Positions 36,201-47,526 of a DNA stretch of 64,000 nucleotides are shown one piece after another (position 1 is the first letter of the stretch; each line of letters opens with the position of its first letter). This stretch comes from Aurelia coerulea. Lineage: Eukaryota; Cnidaria; Scyphozoa; Semaeostomeae; Ulmaridae. Where the stretch lies: contig CM076943.1 of assembly GCA_039566865.1 (NCBI GenBank), forward strand, positions 32,124,663 through 32,188,662. Direction: 5' to 3'. The notes below the pieces were generated by a model, which ran no database searches, was not told where the DNA came from, and worked only from the letters and a program-made list of their open reading frames with translations. A program made the position numbers and the translations under genes.

Positions 36201-36588
36201 GATATCTGCAGAAAATCAGGCAGAAAATATGCTCAGCTAAGGATTCAATAATAATATTTGTCAGGCATCAAATCAGATATCTACAGAAAATTAGGCAGAA
36301 ATTATGCTCAGCTAGGGATTTAATAATGATATTTGTCAGGCATAAAATCAGATATCTGTAGGGAATCAATAATGATATTTGTCAGGCATCAAATCAGATA
36401 TCTGCAGAAAATCAGGCAAAAATATGCTGAGCTAGGGAATCATTAAAGATATTTATCAGGCATAAAATCGGATTTCTGCAAAAAATCAGACAGAAAATAT
36501 GCTCAGCTAGGGATTCAATAAGCATCAAATCAGATATCTGCAGAAAACGAGGCAGAACATGTACTCAGCTAGGGATTCAATAATGATC
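33288..36588. repeat. Intronic satellite, 75-bp unit, about 44 copies
   Basis: Direct copies contain TGCTCAGCTAGGGAATCAAT and TTGTCAGGCATCAAATCAGA; neighbouring GGCATC words are exactly 75 bp apart over most of the array (for example 35521, 35596, 35671). Variants cluster locally: GCTTAGC and TATCTGGAAAG forms dominate 35700-36160, showing local spread by unequal exchange. Because 75 is a multiple of three, one frame stays open over several units (MIFVRHQIRYLQKIRQKICS). I regard that frame as incidental, since the array sits inside an intron. Confidence 0.95.
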
Positions 36589-36744
36589 TTTCAAGATGGT
36601 AAAATAATGAGGTTTTGATGATTTTTCAAACGGGGTGGCTTTACACTTGATGTTTCCTGCATTTACCTGACGAGGCTTACAGATTTCTAAAATGATTGCA
36701 ACTGCTATTCGCAAATTATCACTTTTCATGCTTAATTTCATTAG

Positions 36745-36785
36745 GTACCCAACGGCTGTTTTTGAAAGAGAATCCTCAGATTCTG
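36745..36785 (+). CDS. 41-base exon of the CaaX coiled-coil gene
   Basis: CTTAATTTCATTAG precedes GTACCCAACGGCTGTTTTTG and the rest; the donor is GTAAGT. It is entered in phase 2 (CT+G gives Leu), encodes YPTAVFERESSDS and leaves a G. That G joins CG at 39399 to give Ala, continuing as RKVIRGGRKR. It is the first exon beyond the 75-bp satellite array. Confidence 0.72.
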
Positions 36786-37303
36786 GTAAGTTAACTTAGT
36801 TTTATTGTAGTCTTCTGTAGCATGGGAATTTATTCTTCTCATGTCATAAACTTTGGGTTTTGTGATGTGATATTCCTTGTCCACTTTTGCATGTGATGAC
36901 ACGGGCTATGAGACTCGTCTAATAAGTTTATGTCACGGACAACGGAGTTTGTTTCTCACTGTGATCGTGATTTCAAGCGATATCATTACCGTGACATGTT
37001 TTTTCACAATTTTCTTACCGGGTATAAGCTTTGATGAAGCGAAATTCCTTAATATGAACTCTGTGCCATGAGATTAGAACATCATGGAAATCGACCACTA
37101 CAGCTTCTTTAACTTCTTTGAACAGGGATGATGAAAAAATCTTTTGTGAGACCTGTATTCCATGCAAAATCGCTTTTGCTCTATCAACAAACTTGTAGGT
37201 TTGCTTATAATTATCGGCATAGCACAGTGTTCCAGGGCATGTAATTAATGCAAAAAATGAAAGTATCAGAATTTTACCAAACTGATTATTCTATTTTTCA
37301 TCG

Positions 37304-38645
37304 TAGCCTGAGGAATGTCGAAACCCAAAAAAATTTCAAATCGGACAATCTAGTGCTGAGAAAACATTATTTCAAGTTGGGCCTAGAAAGTGTACTTCAT
37401 GCTTCTTTCTGAGCACGGCAACGCCAAAAAATAGCACTAAGTTTCAAATACAAATTTCTTGGCTTGCACTCACCCGATTTTCATGATTTTTGTTTTGTTC
37501 AACAGATTAAATGTTGCAGAGTATGTAGTGAAAACGTGGATTGAACATGTTATCTTGGGATGCGGAAATTTTGCGAATTCATACTGGTAACTAAACGTTA
37601 AAAAAACTAAAACTGAATCACGAAGTGCTTCTTCAACATTAAAAACAAAAAATATTTGTTTCAGGATTCTCGGAAAGTCTATTGCAGAATCAAGTGTAAG
37701 CTATTGGCAACACGTTTTCAAAAGGGCTTAGTAGAATAAGCTCTCAAATAATTTTGGCGAATTTTTCACGAAGACCAGTTATGCACCTTTTCAGAGTAAA
37801 AAATTGCATTTTTATGACGAAAACCTATTAGCAAAGGCAATATTTCATCATATCTCCACAGTTTCAAATACATGCTTTTTAGCAATAGTAGTATAAAGTA
37901 TTTTTACATAATTAACTAATTATTTAGGTTTTGAAAACATGCAGCCAACTCTACAATGATTTGTTATATCCCAAGGTGAAACATGCGCCTAGTAACATCA
38001 AAAAACAGACCAAACACCAAAATAGATACCTAATATGATTAGGGAGTTGATCTCTAACCTCCTTTTGACTATAAGCGGGAAATATTTGTTTCATTGAACA
38101 TCTAGTTCAGTCTATTGTACAGTGGCAAATACAGACAGAATTTGCTGAAAAAGACTTCTTCTTCACTGGCATTCGTGAAAAATTCGCCAAAATTAGTTGA
38201 GAGCTTATTCTACTTAGCCCTTTTGCAAAAATGTTCCCAATAGGTCAAACTTGATTCTGCAATAGGCTTTACGAGAGTTCTGAAACGAAGATTTTTTGTT
38301 TTTAATGTTGAAGGAGCGTTTTGTGATTCAGTTTTAGTTTTTTTGAACGATTGGTTACCATTATGGATTTGAAAAATTTGCACATCCCAAGATGAAATTT
38401 TCAATCGACCTTTCACTACATATTCTGCAGGGTTCAATATGTCAAACAAAAAACAAAGATCATGAAAATCGAGTGAGTGCAAGCCAAGAAATTTGAATTT
38501 GAAAGTTAGTGCTATTTTGTGGCCTTGCTGTACTACAAAAGAAGCCTCCAGTACACTTTTTAGGCCTAACTTGAAATGATATTTTCTCAGCACTTAATTG
38601 TCCGATTTGAAAATTTTTTGCGTCTTGATATACCTCAGGCTACGG
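37304..38645. mobile_element. Foldback-type element with arms of about 460 bp
   Basis: The left arm (about 37304-37790) starts GTAGCCTGAGGAATGTC. The right arm (about 38170-38645) ends in its inverse, TATACCTCAGGCTAC. Shared interior landmarks are CACATCCCAAGATGAAA, TTTCTCAGCACTTAATTGTC and GAGAGCTTATTCTACTTAGC. The spacer is about 380 bp. A third, single arm lies at 28337-28715. A 127-residue minus-strand ORF at 38210-38593 has no family match and is probably incidental. No target duplication was fixed. Confidence 0.7.
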
Positions 38646-39398
38646 TTAAATATAGAAACATCAGTTTGGTACAATTCTGAAATTTTCATTTTTTGGCATC
38701 AATTACACTAAAATGGAAATCTGGATCACAGTGCATAGGTAATAGTTCATTGTGTCAACTCGGCAGCTAAAGTATAAGAGGACTTTGCTACGTGAAAGCA
38801 AGCCACATTCAATCCTTCCGAAATTTGTTTTGCCACTGGAACGCCAGTTGCGGTCCCAATTGATACTTATACCGCGGCCACAACCAATTAGGAATGGAAT
38901 GTTCAAATATATTCGATGTGCCATGACCTCAATATTCATACGTCAGTTGAATTTTATGAGTCGCTTGTGTCTGAATGCTACAAAGTGGATCACAGATATT
39001 GCATGGATGGATCGTCCCAAAGTTACAGATCTATTTTACATTTTGGATATAGCTAAATCACGGAGGTCTCTTATTTATTGGTAGGTGTAATGAGATGTGG
39101 TTTAGCATCGACTGATGTTGTTTAAGGGGTACGAGACGGAAATCAAGCAACTAGGAAGTGTGCTGGCAACATAATTTGGTTATAGACTTGATTAATACGG
39201 CCTCTTCAAATGATAAAATGCACATTAAGAGAAGTTAAATCATTAATTCGTTAACCAGCTTGACATTAAAGCTTGAAATTTACCAATAAATGATAAACGC
39301 ATACATATTAACACAATCAAACAACTGACATCTAAACAATAACCATAAACTTAAAAAGACTGCAAGTGTAATTTGAATTCCCCCTAAATTTCTTGCAG

Positions 39399-40084
39399 CG
39401 AGAAAGGTGATCCGTGGTGGTAGAAAGAGGAACAAATTAACCAACCCGCCCATGGATATGTATAGTACAGTTTGGCTCAGTGATTACGAATCAGTTAAAT
39501 CTGATGCTGATTCCCTAAACCAATCAGTGATTTCATCATTAAATCAAAGCCAATCAACCTTAGCTTTTAATAGTATCAGTGAGACAACTACCCCGTTCGA
39601 AACGCCAAGTAGCAGTAGGCCTATTACTCCGTCTCGCTTTTTGCCTATACAAGATCACACTGGAAAGTACTCTATTGAGGATGATCGAGTGTCCGTTAAT
39701 TCGGTTGGACGAAAGAAATTACAAAGAACTCTAAGTCTACCTGAATCAGAATTCGCCACTTTGGATGCCCAAGATTTACAAGAAAGATTTGCGAGATTGC
39801 AACTCGAACAGGAGAATAAAGAACTGAAAAAGTTAACCAACGATTTGCAAGATGCTCTTGAGAAACTTGAAGAACAGTTTGTGGGCTATTTAGAAAAACC
39901 AGAAAGTGACCAGGCGTTTGCAGAGCCTGTCCGATCGCCCGTGCCACGGTCACCTCTATTAGAAAAGAACCATCTCGAATTCTCGTTTGATGAACAAAGC
40001 GATGTTGCCAGTGAGACCGACAATGATAAACGTGTTAGAATGAGGGATGATAGAATTGAACATGGGTGTTGCAAAGTGCAATAA
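39399..40084 (+). CDS. Terminal exon of a coiled-coil protein ending in CaaX (CKVQ)
   Basis: TTTCTTGCAG at 39389-39398 precedes a 228-codon open frame ending TAA at 40082-40084. The first two bases complete an Ala codon with the exon at 36785. Features in order are: basic RKVIRGGRKRNK; an acidic, Ser-rich segment; a Ser/Thr/Pro-rich stretch; RTLSLPES, which fits the R-S/T-x-S-x-P mode-1 14-3-3 pattern if phosphorylated; a coiled coil of about 45 residues (LQERFARLQLEQENKELKKL and on to EEQFVGYL); S-P sites in RSPVPRSP; an acidic patch; and the C-terminus HGCCKVQ. C-K-V-Q fits the CaaX farnesylation rule, and human CENP-F ends in the same tetrapeptide, but no CENP-F homology is seen. The adjacent Cys could be palmitoylated. 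A membrane-tethered adaptor is my inference; the family is unknown. Confidence 0.8.
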
Positions 40085-40303
40085 ACTGTTAAAGCTGTGA
40101 TGTTATGATACATAAACATTACCAACTTATTGACAAAGAAAGTAGTTATGTCTTTAAAATGCTGACCATGTTAAAATTCGTAAATATTTCACTTTGAATT
40201 TTAGCTGCTACGGGGGCATATTTATCATTAAAAAAAATTTGCAATGCCTTCACTGTAAATTGGCTCCACGACGGGATATAGTTGTTGTCTTGAAACTCCA
40301 CGA

Positions 40304-40309
40304 AATAAA
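40304..40309 (+). promoter_or_regulatory. Poly(A) signal of the CaaX coiled-coil gene
   Basis: AATAAA lies 220 bp after the stop codon, within CACGAAATAAAGTC, at a normal distance for a short 3' UTR. It supports 39399-40084 being the last exon. Confidence 0.6.
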
Positions 40310-41809
40310 GTCATTTTAATTTGCAAATTTAAGTATTTATGAATTATTAATGGAAGCAGTCGTTGATTCTAAAGTTGCTATAAACTTCTTTTTCAATGCA
40401 GGATTGTATTCTCCCAAAAGTCCAGAGTATAACGGATCCAATACAACGTCAATGTAAAGGTCCCGTCTGTTAATCATTCATCCTAAAGATTCTTCACATC
40501 CTTTAAAACGCAGACTGTTTAATTGGACGATTAAAGTTCAACTTTTATTGAATCGATAAAGATCAACCATGGCCCTGACAGGGACCTACCTTACAGTATT
40601 TAATGTAATAATCATGTATAAAGCTAACGGTAGAGCGTCCTTCGTGAACAGTTTATCTATAAATTGTAAAAGGTAGTTGCGTAATTTGAAAGCGATTTCC
40701 GCAGATGCACATACTTACCGATGGCTGTTCCAGCGATCCAGTTAGCACTACTTGAAAGGAATTAGAAAAAAGCATTCAAGTCACGTTGAGTTTTATGATA
40801 TCTACTTTTCTGACATCCCAATAGATAAAAATGAGCCAGATTTAATTTGTCATTTAGCCTTAAAGCGTGCGGTGCCAGCGCTACTAAGATTCAAGTTGGG
40901 ACATGCTGCTGTTCATCTGATTCCAAGATAATCAATTGTCATACTTTCTAAAACATACGACATGGACCATAGAACGTAGATCATAGATCGAGTGGGAAAT
41001 TGTCTGGGAGCTGTCAAAAGTGTGCATTTGGCACATTCATCATTGATTAAATATGCCTCAATATACGATGAGATGGTTGCGAAGAACTTTTAGCAAGTTA
41101 CATTGCGTTCTAGTTATGAATCCTTAACGATTAAATAGGAATTCAATTGAAGAACACAGTGCATCTTTGTAATAAGCTGCTAGTCGCTATCTTTCGTGTA
41201 ATCGTCTATTCAACTCCTTTTGATTCCCTTTAAACGCCTTACTAGGACAAATTTTGTCATAAATTCTGAACATTAATTCCATTGAATTAAAATGCGTTAA
41301 ATAGTATCGAGTTTACTTCTTAAATGTTTCACTTGTAGTTTAAAAAGTAAAACACTGCGTCATTCAGTACACTGTCTGAACTAAAAGTGATATGCTTTAT
41401 GAGAGTGTTGAGTTTGTTTTTGAAAATTACAGCTTCCCATTAATTCTTAATTATGTGGCTATGCTAGTCGTTTAAAGAAAGTCAAGCTCCAAATTAAACA
41501 AATCAGGAGATACAGTTGATCTGTTTTCCTTGGTAGATTCACAAAGTTTGGTTTTTGAAATGAAAAAACTCCTTGAGACATACAATATTGCTATGATTTG
41601 TAAGTGCCCTTTTGCTGTTTGAAAGTAATGATTTAGCTTTGCCCAAGTACCAGTCTTTTGGAGAGTGCGAGCTCCAGACCTTTTTTTATCAGACTCTGAT
41701 TTGCGCAGGTTTTAGTTCTCTGCTCAGCTGCACAATCTGATTTGACAGAATGCCATTTTTACTTGAATTTTCGATGGATGAATCTCCCTTAAAATTCAAG
41801 AAAGGAAAA
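40310..41809. other. Intergenic stretch, nothing recognised
   Basis: AT-rich, with no ORF of interest and no clear TIR pair. Confidence 0.5.
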
Positions 41810-42293
41810 CATAGGGCTCAAATCTTTAAAAATGTCGGTGTAAAATTCTATAACAGTTTTCCTTGAATGAAATGACTTGGAAGGAGCTTCAGGCTTTTCT
41901 ATAAATCTGCCGTTGTAATTTATTGATTTCTTGATTATTTTCAAAATGGTGGCATTTATTAAATTTGAGGCAATGACGTCATCAAATTTCTAAATCCTAA
42001 ACCAGAAAAGCTACAGAATTCTGTTTGCCACCATATTGTAGCCCTTCATAAATATGGTTTTCTCGAAGGTTGTATCATTTACGATGTTTTAAAATATTAT
42101 CAAAATTGTCCATGATTTCTTCAGAAATTTTCAAATTGCTGCCATTTTGAAAAAATCAAGACACCAGAAAATTTCCACGGCAGATTTTCAGCACATTACC
42201 ATAAATTTCTTGTGAGCCATTCAATTCAAAGAAACATGTCATAAAATTTTACACCCACCTTCTTAAACATTTGAAAGATTTGAGCCCTGTGCT
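41810..42293. mobile_element. Palindromic MITE, same family as 11350-12060
   Basis: The left end CATAGGGCTCAAATCTTTAA and the right end (read inward) CACAGGGCTCAAATCTTTCA are inverted copies, continuing through GTGTAAAATTCTATAAC. The interior TGACGTCATCAAATTTCTAA matches the copy at 11735. Exact ends and duplication are uncertain. Confidence 0.65.
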
Positions 42294-43419
42294 GGAAAGG
42301 AATGAAAAAATTGTCACGAGTGAACCGCTGCTAATTCAAATAAAGATAGTGAGCTCTCTCTAGTTGTAAATATCTTTAAACTTTAGTTCTAGATGTTACC
42401 TCGGAGATTTTAATGGGATTTTGCATTCTACTAAATTAGATATAAAATCTTCTCAAATCTTGACTTTAATCAACCTAAATCTTATTTAGTTGTCATAAAT
42501 TATTTAACAAATCCTGACACCCTATTTAGAGACTTAATTGATATCAAATCAGCATTGTTTTAAATCATATCATTTTAGCTGCATAAACTCTCTTTCCTTA
42601 ACCACAGCTGCACTAAACCGGGTGAGTCAGAAAAGAGTTACCACTCTAGAAAATTCATAATGCCAAGAGCATTTGTGCATTGGAAGGAATCGAACTCTGC
42701 GTCATAGCTGTGACAGTGAAATATTTTTGTAAATTTTCTTGCGTTCTTATGAGCACTCGAAATACAGGCAAATTCATCGTTACGAAAATCATATTGTTGC
42801 GAAATACCTGAAAACGGCCTAAACACTTGATAAGGAAATACAATTTTTGACGGGTAATGATAGCAAATCGAATTTTTATACATGATAATCTATCAGCGCC
42901 TAAAGCACAGCTATCACTAGCGTCCTGTTTGTTCCTAAAGTTCATTCAAAAGTAAAATCTTATAAAACGTCACATTCATATTTAGTATTCTTATGAATTT
43001 TCCAATATGTGAAGTGTTCTTTTTGTATTTTCATGCACAAAAATTTCATGGTTGCAAAATGACTGAAGAAGGGTCTAAAACACTTAATCAAATCATTAGG
43101 ACTCTTCTCACACAGAACAATACGCATGGGCGTTTCACCTCTCTCAAGAGTAATACGACATAAATTCTCAAACAGATACTAAATATTTTCAATCCCATGG
43201 CAATAAATGTGCAGACGATATCTCTCACCCATGAGAAGTTGCCGTTTTTCTGTTGTTCTGAACGAGGAGTCCTTTATGATTTGATCATGTATTTTAGGCC
43301 TTTTTCTGTCATTTTGCAACCACAATTTTTGTTCTAAATTTGAATTTACTAACTTTTTCAATGCTGGTAACAAGGCGAGAACAATCACAAAAATACTTCG
43401 ATCTTTTGGCTGTCAAGCA
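42294..43419. other. Intergenic stretch with a possible mariner-type end
   Basis: At 42618 CCGGGTGAGTCAGAAAAGAG resembles the ends of the mariner MITEs at 13378 and 13566, but I found no partner end. Weak internal similarities between 42780-42860 and 43030-43110 hint at an old repeated element. Confidence 0.3.
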
Positions 43420-43429
43420 ATAAATAATA

Positions 43430-44014
43430 TATATAATGATAATTTCTTTATTTAGGTTGGCTTCTGGTCTAGCTGAAGCTAATTAATGCCAACCAAAACT
43501 TAAATACATAGTGATTGTTAAAACTACGTACAAGGATATACTACAACTACAGGAACCCTAGATTATCAATATATCGCTTACATAATCTGCAGTTGCAAGC
43601 AAACTCGTGGCTTTTAGTGTTTCTTTTGAAACTGTTCAAAGTGTGGGACTCTTTTAAGGAAGATAGCATTGCGTGCCATATCTTAGTTCCAAGGAAACGT
43701 GCATTTTCAATACCATACCCTGTCGTGTTTGGTTTTGGTGCCAAAATATTTCTGCCACTACGAAGGGTGTATCTGGTATCTTTCTCTACAAAGATTTGAT
43801 TCATGAAACTTGGATTGAGATTCCTCTGAGTTTTAAAAATTTCAGTAGCAAGCATCTGTAAATTCTTGTGGTGAACAGACACTGTGTTTGCTTTTGTCAG
43901 TAAATCTTCGAAATTTGAACAACTATCTTTGTATGCGATTCTCAGGGCTCTCTCGTGGATTTTATTTATTTTGTTGTTAACTGACCTATCATGGAACATC
44001 CAAACAAGTGGACA
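43430..44014 (-). mobile_element. LINE, 3' half (split by the 6.2-kb element)
   Basis: The minus-strand frame starts at the target duplication and reads LVWMFHDRSVNNKINKIHER, ALRIAYKDSC and later GTKIWHAMLSSLKESHTLNS before a SFKRNTK tail. These are the thumb and C-terminal blocks of a non-LTR reverse transcriptase. It is the direct continuation of the frame that breaks off at 50239. An AT-rich tail (TATATATTATTT on the minus strand) marks the 3' end at about 43430. Confidence 0.85.
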
Positions 44015-45225
44015 TAGACTGATGATATTCGTCTAAGTTTTGCTCCATTGAATTGAATTATTTTTTACTGTTATAGTCATTCCGCTAAAACTTAGACTCA
44101 TAATCATCCATACATTGTTTTGAGACTAATATTTGAATTCTGCTCAACTTTTTGAGCCGCCAATCAAATTGCGTCTTTTCGGTTTTTCGCGGTTTTGCGC
44201 AATTTGATTGGTTAAAAATTCGTGTAACGACATTTTCACGTTATGATCGCAAAAAATTGACCACCCAACTTGCTGTGGTCCGGAGTCTCCAAGGCTTCGC
44301 GCGAAGATTTGAAAATGGCCGACCAAGTCGCCGAAGCTGCGGAGGAAGGATTTCGTCGAAGCACGTCGTTTTAGAGGCATGCTGTAGCTGAAATCGATGC
44401 AAAACGAAGGCTCTAGGATGGACTTGCTCTCTGGCAAACCATGTTGTGCTTTGCTTTGCTGTCAGAGTTTCATTTTGAAACTGTTATGTTCGTCGGTATA
44501 CTGCATTGTTATCGAGAGCCTTTCGGAGCCTTCGACAGAAGACAGGAGGTGATCTAAAGCAAATCTTGTCAGTTCGTCACTGTTTTCAAAGTGTTTTCCT
44601 CTCCAAAGTCTAATGTTGGAGCAATTTCTGCAGGATCAGCTTATTGGCAAGGCTCACGGTGTGTGTTTCTTCTGGTGTTCCCACTGGTATGTTGTGCAAT
44701 TTGATTTAATAGTCAAAAGTTCGCTACAATAAGAATACGAAACCGTTTTTAACTCCATTTTGCATCAAATTGTCCATCTTGCCTTTGAGATAGTTCAATG
44801 ATTCTCTTTGCATTTATATGACAGTTGCTACGAATTGTTTTCAAGAAACTAGTTCCATGGTTGGTACCAAGTTTCTTAAATTTTGGGAGAAGTTTGTTTA
44901 CCAACAGCTTCTTTGACTTTCTGGATTCTGGATGCCTTTGATGCGAAAATTTAGGACTCTTTTATTTAAATCCTTCTTTCTAAAATGCTACTCTAGCCAA
45001 ATCATTTTTCTTAAAACAGATTTTTGCAATTAAAAAAATGTGTTTACATCAAACTATAAGAGTTGGTTGTATGTCAGGAAATGATTGAAATAATCAAGGA
45101 TCATTTGGAAAAGTTGTTTTATATCATATTTGAAAACCACAAGAAGGATGTTAACAGTATCATGTGCAGTAATTATCATATTGAGTTTTTACCCCCCACT
45201 CAAACTTCAGTTGGTTATGCAGGTA

Positions 45226-45535
45226 CAGGCATTTTTTTAAAGAAACCACATAAACAGTAAGAAACTCAAAAACTGTCAGATCATCACAAAATCATTTGCA
45301 TATTTTTACTACATTTTCACTTGTTTCTTGCATCATATTACCCCACAGGTACTTGAGTGAATTCTGAAAATTAGGAAAGGCTTCAAAAACTTGTTTGAAA
45401 TTATTACTTGGGCACAGGTAACATGAAGATCATTGTACTAAAACTTTGAGAAACTCGTAAGAAACTCTTTGATACTCAAAATCTGATGATTTGAAAAACT
45501 TTCAGTACTTCTGACCGTTTCTTATGACAAACCTG
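45226..45535. mobile_element. MITE, AAGAAACT family, copy 2
   Basis: Left end CAGGCATTTTTTTAAAGAAA and right end (read inward) CAGGTTTGTCATAAGAAACG. It shares the interior words GAAACTCGTAAGAAACTC and ATACTCAAAATCTGATGAT with the copy at 20619. TA precedes the left end; TG follows the right. Confidence 0.65.
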
Positions 45536-45808
45536 TGCTGCATGTGTGTGTCATATTTAATATATATTTAGCTAACTAGCCCTTCAGCACAAGTTCTGGC
45601 TTTCAAGGGGCCCTCCCATAAAATGAATTACAAATTAACCAAATCACAACACTAAATTTCCAAATCATTACATTAAAAATAATTGCCACACCCTACTTTA
45701 CAACCTAAAATCCTATTTACAATATTTTTAAAAATTTACAGTAAAAGAAAAAGAGTTAACCCTAAATCATCTGAGGGAGGATGCCTAAATCAAGCTTAGG
45801 TAGGATGC

Positions 45809-45964
45809 CAGGCCCCTAGGAAGCGGGGGGCCATGGGGGCTCAAGCCTTCCCAATACTTTTGAAAAAACAATGGTGCTACGTCACAAACATTAATTAGAT
45901 GTATTCTTCTCTATTCTGTTAAGAACAATTGCCCCCCAATCCGAAGCTGCTTCCTACAGCCCTG
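45809..45964. mobile_element. Short hAT-type MITE, third copy
   Basis: A 156-bp element with ends CAGGCCCCTAGGAAGC and CAGGGCTGTAGGAAGC (read inward), flanked by TAGGATGC and GAGGATGC (7 of 8). It is a diverged relative of the elements at 20417 and 22865. It sits just after the reverse transcriptase end of the LINE at 45560-46800. Confidence 0.75.
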
Positions 45965-46131
45965 GAGGATGCTTGCTTTGCTCAGCTGAAAGGCCATTCC
46001 ACAACTTTGCTCCTCTGAAAGTGAAAATTTTTTGTCCATTTGCTGTTTTCTTGATAGGTAGCCTTAAGTCCATTTTGGTAGTGCAGACTGAGGCTACGGG
46101 AGGAGCATTCTGAATTTTTGTGAAAAGGTTA

Positions 46132-46442
46132 TGGCTCGTTCAATTCCCGCCCTGACCATCCCCCCCCCCGGGGCACCCCCGGGTATTTGCACAAAAAATT
46201 TTCCCGGCCCCCGGGCATTTGACCCTGCATTTTTCCCCGGCCCCCGGGCATTTGAGTAGCATTTGGCAAGAACGAGAGCTTTTCCTTATACAGTAACTGG
46301 GAATATAGCATTTTTCCAGTGCCCGGCCCCCGGGCATTTGACCATCAATTTTTCCCCGGCCCCCGGACATTTGAGCAAGGAATTTTTGTTGACCCCCGGG
46401 CTGCCCGGGGGGGGATGGTCAGGGTAGGAATTGAACGAGACA
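46132..46442. mobile_element. Harbinger-like MITE with CCCGGGCATTTGA repeats
   Basis: A 311-bp element flanked by TTA on both sides (46129-46131, 46443-46445). Inverted ends are TGGCTCGTTCAATTCC and TGTCTCGTTCAATTCC (read inward), followed by a complementary CCTGACCATCC block. Inside are five or so copies of CCCCCGGGCATTTGA, giving strong local GC. The TTA duplication is typical of PIF/Harbinger. Removing it rejoins the LINE codons for Y-L-C-N-L-F-T. Confidence 0.8.
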
Positions 46443-47526
46443 TTACACAAGTATTGTGAGCACACCCATTTAGGGATTTGAAGACCATTGTTCCAAACTC
46501 ATTTTGAATAAGTTCCTGAATGGTCATCCAACCCAGCCCTTCAATAAGTGGTCTGTTTGGGGCGTTGTAGATGCTGGATGCTGTTTGTTACAATTCTTGC
46601 AGCATGTTTGTGAAGCTTTTGAAACTGAATTCATTTCAGTTGAGCCTACTCAGCACCAGACAGTATCCAAAGAGGAGCACCACAATACCAATGTGCAGTA
46701 GAAAGATTCAAAGATTCTCTTGGTAGGAATGATTTGGCACGCTTCAAAACGAGTCACGCTTCAGAAGCATAACAGTATCATGTACTTTAGCAATTTTTTG
46801 GTCCCTACCACAAATAACCACAGAGGAAGTTTGAAGATCAATAACAAATATTGACAGTAATTTTGTGTGGTTTTTGGAGATTCTTTATTAATGGCTCTCT
46901 TGAATAACATGGCCTTAAATTGAATTTTAGAAGTTTAAATTGTACAAATATATTTAGAATCAAAACAAAGCAAGGGACATTTTACAGTATTTTGACATCA
47001 TCAACTTGTTATGGTGATTGACAGGCTTCAAATATTTTGAATTAGTATCTTAAGATATCTGCCATGTTTCAAAGAGAAAAACACAAATTGGGGAGAAATA
47101 GGATTCAACTTCAGACTTGCATCATGATTTCCGTTGTTATGCCACCCCCACCTCCTCCCATTTTGGGACACTTTTTGAATCTTGAAAAGAAAACCACCTT
47201 TGCATATTTATTGTGTGTTTATGCTCAAAATACCATGTAGCCAGAATTTTCTCCACATGGGGATTTATTTTTTGCAGCACGGCAATACTTATTAAATATG
47301 ACTTTGCAGAATGCGGAAGACAACAAGAAAAAAACTGTTTTCAGGCTCTCAGTATTTCATACAGTATAAGCAATATTAGCAAGTTAAACAAAAGATAGAT
47401 GTCCAGTGAAGGTTGGTTCACGTAAAATGTGTTCATTAGCAATGAGTATCAACATAATTTTGCAGACAACAAGATGGAATATTTCTAGAAAACCCAGAAC
47501 TGCTACCAGTAAAGCATTCACAACTA

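Larger units (their letters stand above)
45560..46800 (-). mobile_element. LINE 3' fragment inside the 6.2-kb element
   Basis: The minus strand encodes a reverse transcriptase C-terminus. NAPNRPLIEGLGWMTIQELI and FGTMVFKSLNGCA lie right of the MITE at 46132. FTKIQNAPPVASVCTTKMDL and later FRGAKLWNGLSAEQ lie left of it. The 3' UTR, broken by a hAT MITE at 45809, ends near 45560 with GGGCCCCTTGAAAGC and an AT-rich tail. One base is missing in the Gly-Cys-Ala region (the expected Pro codon is broken). Confidence 0.75.

Noticed and set aside
33339..36361. Plus-strand ORFs encoding 25-residue repeats (MIFVRHQIRYLQKIRQ type)
   Set aside because: They arise from the 75-bp intronic satellite, are repeatedly interrupted by stops and frame-breaking indels, and lie between two exons of another gene. 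Translation is not supported.
33288..36588. CRISPR-like array
   Set aside because: Regular 75-bp direct repeats, but there are no unique spacers (the entire unit repeats), no cas genes, and the context is a eukaryotic intron.
38210..38593. 127-codon minus-strand ORF
   Set aside because: It lies in one arm of the foldback element, the other arm has it broken, and no domain is recognised.
44144..44437. Overlapping ORFs near the left end of the 6.2-kb element as a transposase
   Set aside because: Composition and length give no match to known transposase blocks, and opposite-strand ORFs are equally long.
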